NCBI GenBank assembly: GCA_019242065.1
Contig: JAFAWJ010000466.1
Location: forward strand, 1 to 7,664
Direction: 5' to 3'
Length of the DNA stretch: 7,664 nt
From: Chloroflexota bacterium
Lineage (GTDB): Bacteria; Chloroflexota; UBA6077; CF-72
Both the position numbers and the translations under genes were made by a program. Every line of letters begins with the position of its first letter. Positions within the stretch are counted from its first letter, which is position 1. The notes below the pieces were generated by a model that did not search any database, was not told where the DNA came from, and saw only the letters and a list, made by a program, of their open reading frames with translations. Below are positions 5,522 through 7,664 of this stretch, piece after piece.

Positions 5522-7174
5522 TCAGCCCAGCCAGGCGCTGGGGAAGGTGAACCTTGGCATCTGGTTGTACGTGAGTCCGTGCACGTTCCCGCGCAGAATG
5601 GCGGTTTGCGGGTAGCGCGACAGGGGCATCGTCCCACACAGGTCGAGCACTACGTCGTTGAGTTGTGCATACAGCGCCTTGCGCTGTGTGGCGTCGGGCT
5701 CGGTCGGCGCGGCTTGGGCCAGCTGGGTCCAGCGATCGTCCCAGATACCGGAGTTGCTGAAGTCGCCGTTGTAGCTGAACGTGCGGCTGGAGTTGAACAG
5801 GAAGCTGGCCTCTTGCAGGTGCGCGTAAGCTCCGGCGCTCAGGATGATGCCCTTGTAACTGCGCTTGATCTGGACGTCAAGGAACACCTGTGGGTCGACC
5901 TGCTTCAGCGTAGCGGTGATTCCCAGTTGCGCCAGGTCCGACTGCAGCAGCTGGGCTAACAGCGTGTATTCCTGCTGCAGCCCGCCAGTTGCGTAGGTGA
6001 TATCCATCGTCATGTCCGTCACGCCGGATTGGCCGATGAGGCTCCTGGCTTTGTCGAGATCGTACGTGTAGGTCGCGTTTTTGGCCGGCTCCGACGCGGG
6101 GGATTGTGGCGCCCACGGCAGCGCCTGGGGCGCTCCAACGAGTCCATTCAGAATGGAATCTGTGAATCGCTGGCGGTTGGCGGCGAAGGCGATGGCTTGC
6201 CGAAACTGCTTGCTGCTGGTTGGCGGCATGGTCGCGTTGGCCGTCATGTGGAAGTACTGGCCGACGGTGGACACCGCGAGGACCTGGTAATTCGGGTCAC
6301 TCTTCATGCGCGCGGCGTCCTGGAGTTGCGGCAGCGCGGCCACGTCAATCGAGCCTGCCTCGAGACTCGTCACCTGGCTCTGTGGATCGCGAAAGAAGGA
6401 GATCGTGATCCCCTCCAGGTACGGTCTGCCCGCATCCCAATAGTTCTTGTTGCGGGTGAGCGTCATGTGATCGCCCTGCGCCCACTCGATGAATTGGAAG
6501 GGACCGGTCCCATTCAGTTTGCTCGCGGCGTCCGGGGCTTCGAGCGCGTTCTTATCGACGATGGTCAGGTACTGGAGGAAGTCGAACACGCCGGGTCGTG
6601 GCATGTCGGAGGCGAGCACGAGGGTGTACTTGTCGGGAGTGTCAATCGTCGAGAACCAGCCGCTCTGCGCCGCGAGCAAACTCGCGAACGCGGCAACCTT
6701 CGGATCGCGCACCCGGAGCATGCTGTACTTGACGTCGTCGCTGGTCATCTCACGTCCGTCGTGCCACTGGACGCCGTGACGCAAGTTGAGCTTGAGTTGC
6801 TTGAGGTCGCTGCTCTGGTCCCAGCTCTCGGCGAGCTGAGGTTGTGGCTGCAGCTGGTCGTCGTAGTCGATCAGGCGATCGAGCACCGCGAACGTGGTGT
6901 CCCCGGACAACGGCGTGAAATACTGCGGATCCAGATTCAGGGGTTGGCCGACCTGACCGGTGCGCAGCGTTCCGCCGGTTTTCGGCTGCGCGCTGGCGCC
7001 GGTTGGCGCAGGAGTGACGCCACTCGCGCCCGCCGTGGACGTGCTCGCGCCGGTGGCGGGCGGCGCGACGGGGCTGGAGCAGGCAGCCAGTAGCGAAGCG
7101 CCGCTGGCGTAGAGGAGCAATTTCAAGACCGTCCGCCGAGTTGTGTGGTAGCCCGTTATTTGCCCCCGTTCCAT
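5522..7174 (-). CDS. ABC transporter substrate-binding lipoprotein, peptide/nickel (SBP_bac_5) family (550 aa)
   Basis: This is an extracytoplasmic receptor of the DppA/OppA class, which delivers peptides, nickel chelates, opines or sugars to an ABC importer. The N-terminus carries a twin-arginine motif, TTRRTVLK (Arg13, Arg14), a hydrophobic segment and a lipobox LAAC with Cys32 as the probable lipid anchor. A Pro/Ala/Thr/Ser-rich flexible linker runs to about residue 65. The family signature is seen at about 134-148 (GVQWHDGREMTSDDV), after an opening segment GGTLRTGQ, and the length is normal. A GTG at 7186 is in frame but lies inside the ribosome binding site, so the ATG at 7174 is chosen. 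It is downstream of, and in the same direction as, the second MetE-like gene, with a 34-base gap, so co-transcription is likely. No DppB/C/D/F-type genes are present in the window. The ligand cannot be predicted. Confidence 0.94.
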   Translation of the reverse strand: MERGQITGYHTTRRTVLKLLLYASGASLLAACSSPVAPPATGASTSTAGASGVTPAPTGASAQPKTGGTLRTGQVGQPLNLDPQYFTPLSGDTTFAVLDRLIDYDDQLQPQPQLAESWDQSSDLKQLKLNLRHGVQWHDGREMTSDDVKYSMLRVRDPKVAAFASLLAAQSGWFSTIDTPDKYTLVLASDMPRPGVFDFLQYLTIVDKNALEAPDAASKLNGTGPFQFIEWAQGDHMTLTRNKNYWDAGRPYLEGITISFFRDPQSQVTSLEAGSIDVAALPQLQDAARMKSDPNYQVLAVSTVGQYFHMTANATMPPTSSKQFRQAIAFAANRQRFTDSILNGLVGAPQALPWAPQSPASEPAKNATYTYDLDKARSLIGQSGVTDMTMDITYATGGLQQEYTLLAQLLQSDLAQLGITATLKQVDPQVFLDVQIKRSYKGIILSAGAYAHLQEASFLFNSSRTFSYNGDFSNSGIWDDRWTQLAQAAPTEPDATQRKALYAQLNDVVLDLCGTMPLSRYPQTAILRGNVHGLTYNQMPRFTFPSAWLG

Positions 7175-7180
7175 AGTGAG

Positions 7181-7188
7181 CCTCACCT
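7181..7188 (-). promoter_or_regulatory. Ribosome binding site (AGGTGAGG) of the peptide-type binding-protein gene
   Basis: On the minus strand AGGTGAGG lies 6 bases before the ATG at 7174, an ideal spacing. The alternative GTG start (7186-7184) is part of this motif, which argues against it. Confidence 0.7.
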
Positions 7189-7208
7189 GCTATCGCTTGC
7201 TCATGCGA

Positions 7209-7664
7209 CTACGTGCGCCTGCCGGAAGAAGCAGAAGCGCTCGGCGTTTCCCAGAGCCGTTGCGAAGCGAGCCGCGCACCGTCGGCCAGGGCCTGCAGTT
7301 TGGCCCACTGCACGCTCGGATGCGTGCGGTTCATCGTCCAACCCTGAGCAAAGCCACAGTCCGTTCCGGCGATCACGTTCTCGCGCCCGACCACACTCGC
7401 GTAGCGCTCGATGCGCTCGGCTACCGTTTCCGGGTGCTCGACCACGTTGGTGGAGTGCGTGATCACGCCCGGGATGAGAATCTTGCCTTCGGGCAGCCTC
7501 ACGTCGCGCCAGACTTTCCACTCGTACTCGTGGCGCGGGTTCGCCGCCTCCACGGAGTACGCTTGCGCATGCACGCGCAATACCAGGTCGACGATGTCAG
7601 CGAGCGGGACGTCGCTGGTGTGCGGTCCGGCCCAGGACCCCCAGCAGATGTGATAGCGAATTCG
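7209..7664 (-). CDS. MetE C-terminal-like zinc alkyltransferase family protein, copy 2 (partial, last 151 aa)
   Basis: The reading frame is open from the right edge to the TAG at 7209-7211, so only the C-terminal part is in the window and the start is beyond it. The visible part matches copy 1 without gaps over 137 residues (76 identical by hand count). Numbering from the window edge, His5 and Cys7 (HICWG), Glu39 (SVEAAN) and Cys103 (TDCGF) give a full set of MetE-type zinc ligands, including the Glu that copy 1 lacks. It ends with a short Ser/Ala/Arg-rich tail of about 14 residues not found in copy 1. It lies 34 bases upstream of the peptide-type binding-protein gene and is probably co-transcribed with it. 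Function is presumably thiol methyl or alkyl transfer, with an unknown acceptor. Confidence 0.87.
   Translation of the reverse strand, partial: RIRYHICWGSWAGPHTSDVPLADIVDLVLRVHAQAYSVEAANPRHEYEWKVWRDVRLPEGKILIPGVITHSTNVVEHPETVAERIERYASVVGRENVIAGTDCGFAQGWTMNRTHPSVQWAKLQALADGARLASQRLWETPSASASSGRRT

Noticed and set aside
6029..7093. A 354-codon plus-strand open frame opposite the peptide-type binding protein
   Set aside because: It is an antisense shadow of a well-supported SBP_bac_5 gene, with no domain, signal peptide or ribosome binding site of its own.
7209..7580. TTG at 7580 as the start of MetE-like copy 2
   Set aside because: The frame continues open to the window edge, and the upstream residues (HICWG, VPLADIVDL) match copy 1, so the TTG is an internal Leu codon.

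Overview
This is a GC-rich bacterial chromosomal window with seven protein-coding genes (one cut by the right edge) and no RNA genes, mobile elements or CRISPR arrays that I can see. Two substrate-binding proteins are twin-arginine lipoproteins (RR motif followed by an LAAC lipobox), genes are closely packed, and the mix is catabolic and transport-related. This would suit a soil or sediment bacterium of the Chloroflexota or a similar high-GC lineage, but no phylogenetic marker is present, so the assignment is a low-confidence inference.

Layout, left to right. Positions 33-3471 hold a three-gene minus-strand cluster, transcribed right to left: a zinc-dependent medium-chain dehydrogenase, a Rieske non-heme iron oxygenase of the phthalate-dioxygenase/O-demethylase type, and a protein resembling the C-terminal half of cobalamin-independent methionine synthase (MetE). 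Gaps are 42 and 7 bases, so it reads as an operon. A divergent control region (3472-3653) separates it from a plus-strand pair: a LivJ-type (Peripla_BP_6) substrate-binding lipoprotein and a glutathione-peroxidase-family thiol peroxidase. A 9-bp hairpin at 5485-5513 sits in the 48-base convergent gap. Beyond it, a second minus-strand unit holds a dipeptide/oligopeptide-type (SBP_bac_5) lipoprotein and, upstream of it, a second MetE-like gene that runs off the right edge.

How the genes may work together (inference): the dehydrogenase and Rieske enzyme look like a small oxidative catabolic module, for example ring hydroxylation or O-demethylation followed by alcohol oxidation. The two solute-binding proteins suggest uptake of its substrates, although no permease or ATPase gene lies in the window and no ferredoxin or reductase partner for the Rieske enzyme is visible. 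The MetE-like proteins lack the N-terminal half of true MetE and are probably zinc-dependent thiol alkyltransferases of unknown substrate.

The most notable signal is the MetE-like pair. The two are about 55% identical over 137 residues aligned by eye, yet the left copy has Val where the right copy keeps the conserved zinc-ligand Glu. This suggests that the two zinc sites, and perhaps the substrates, have diverged.
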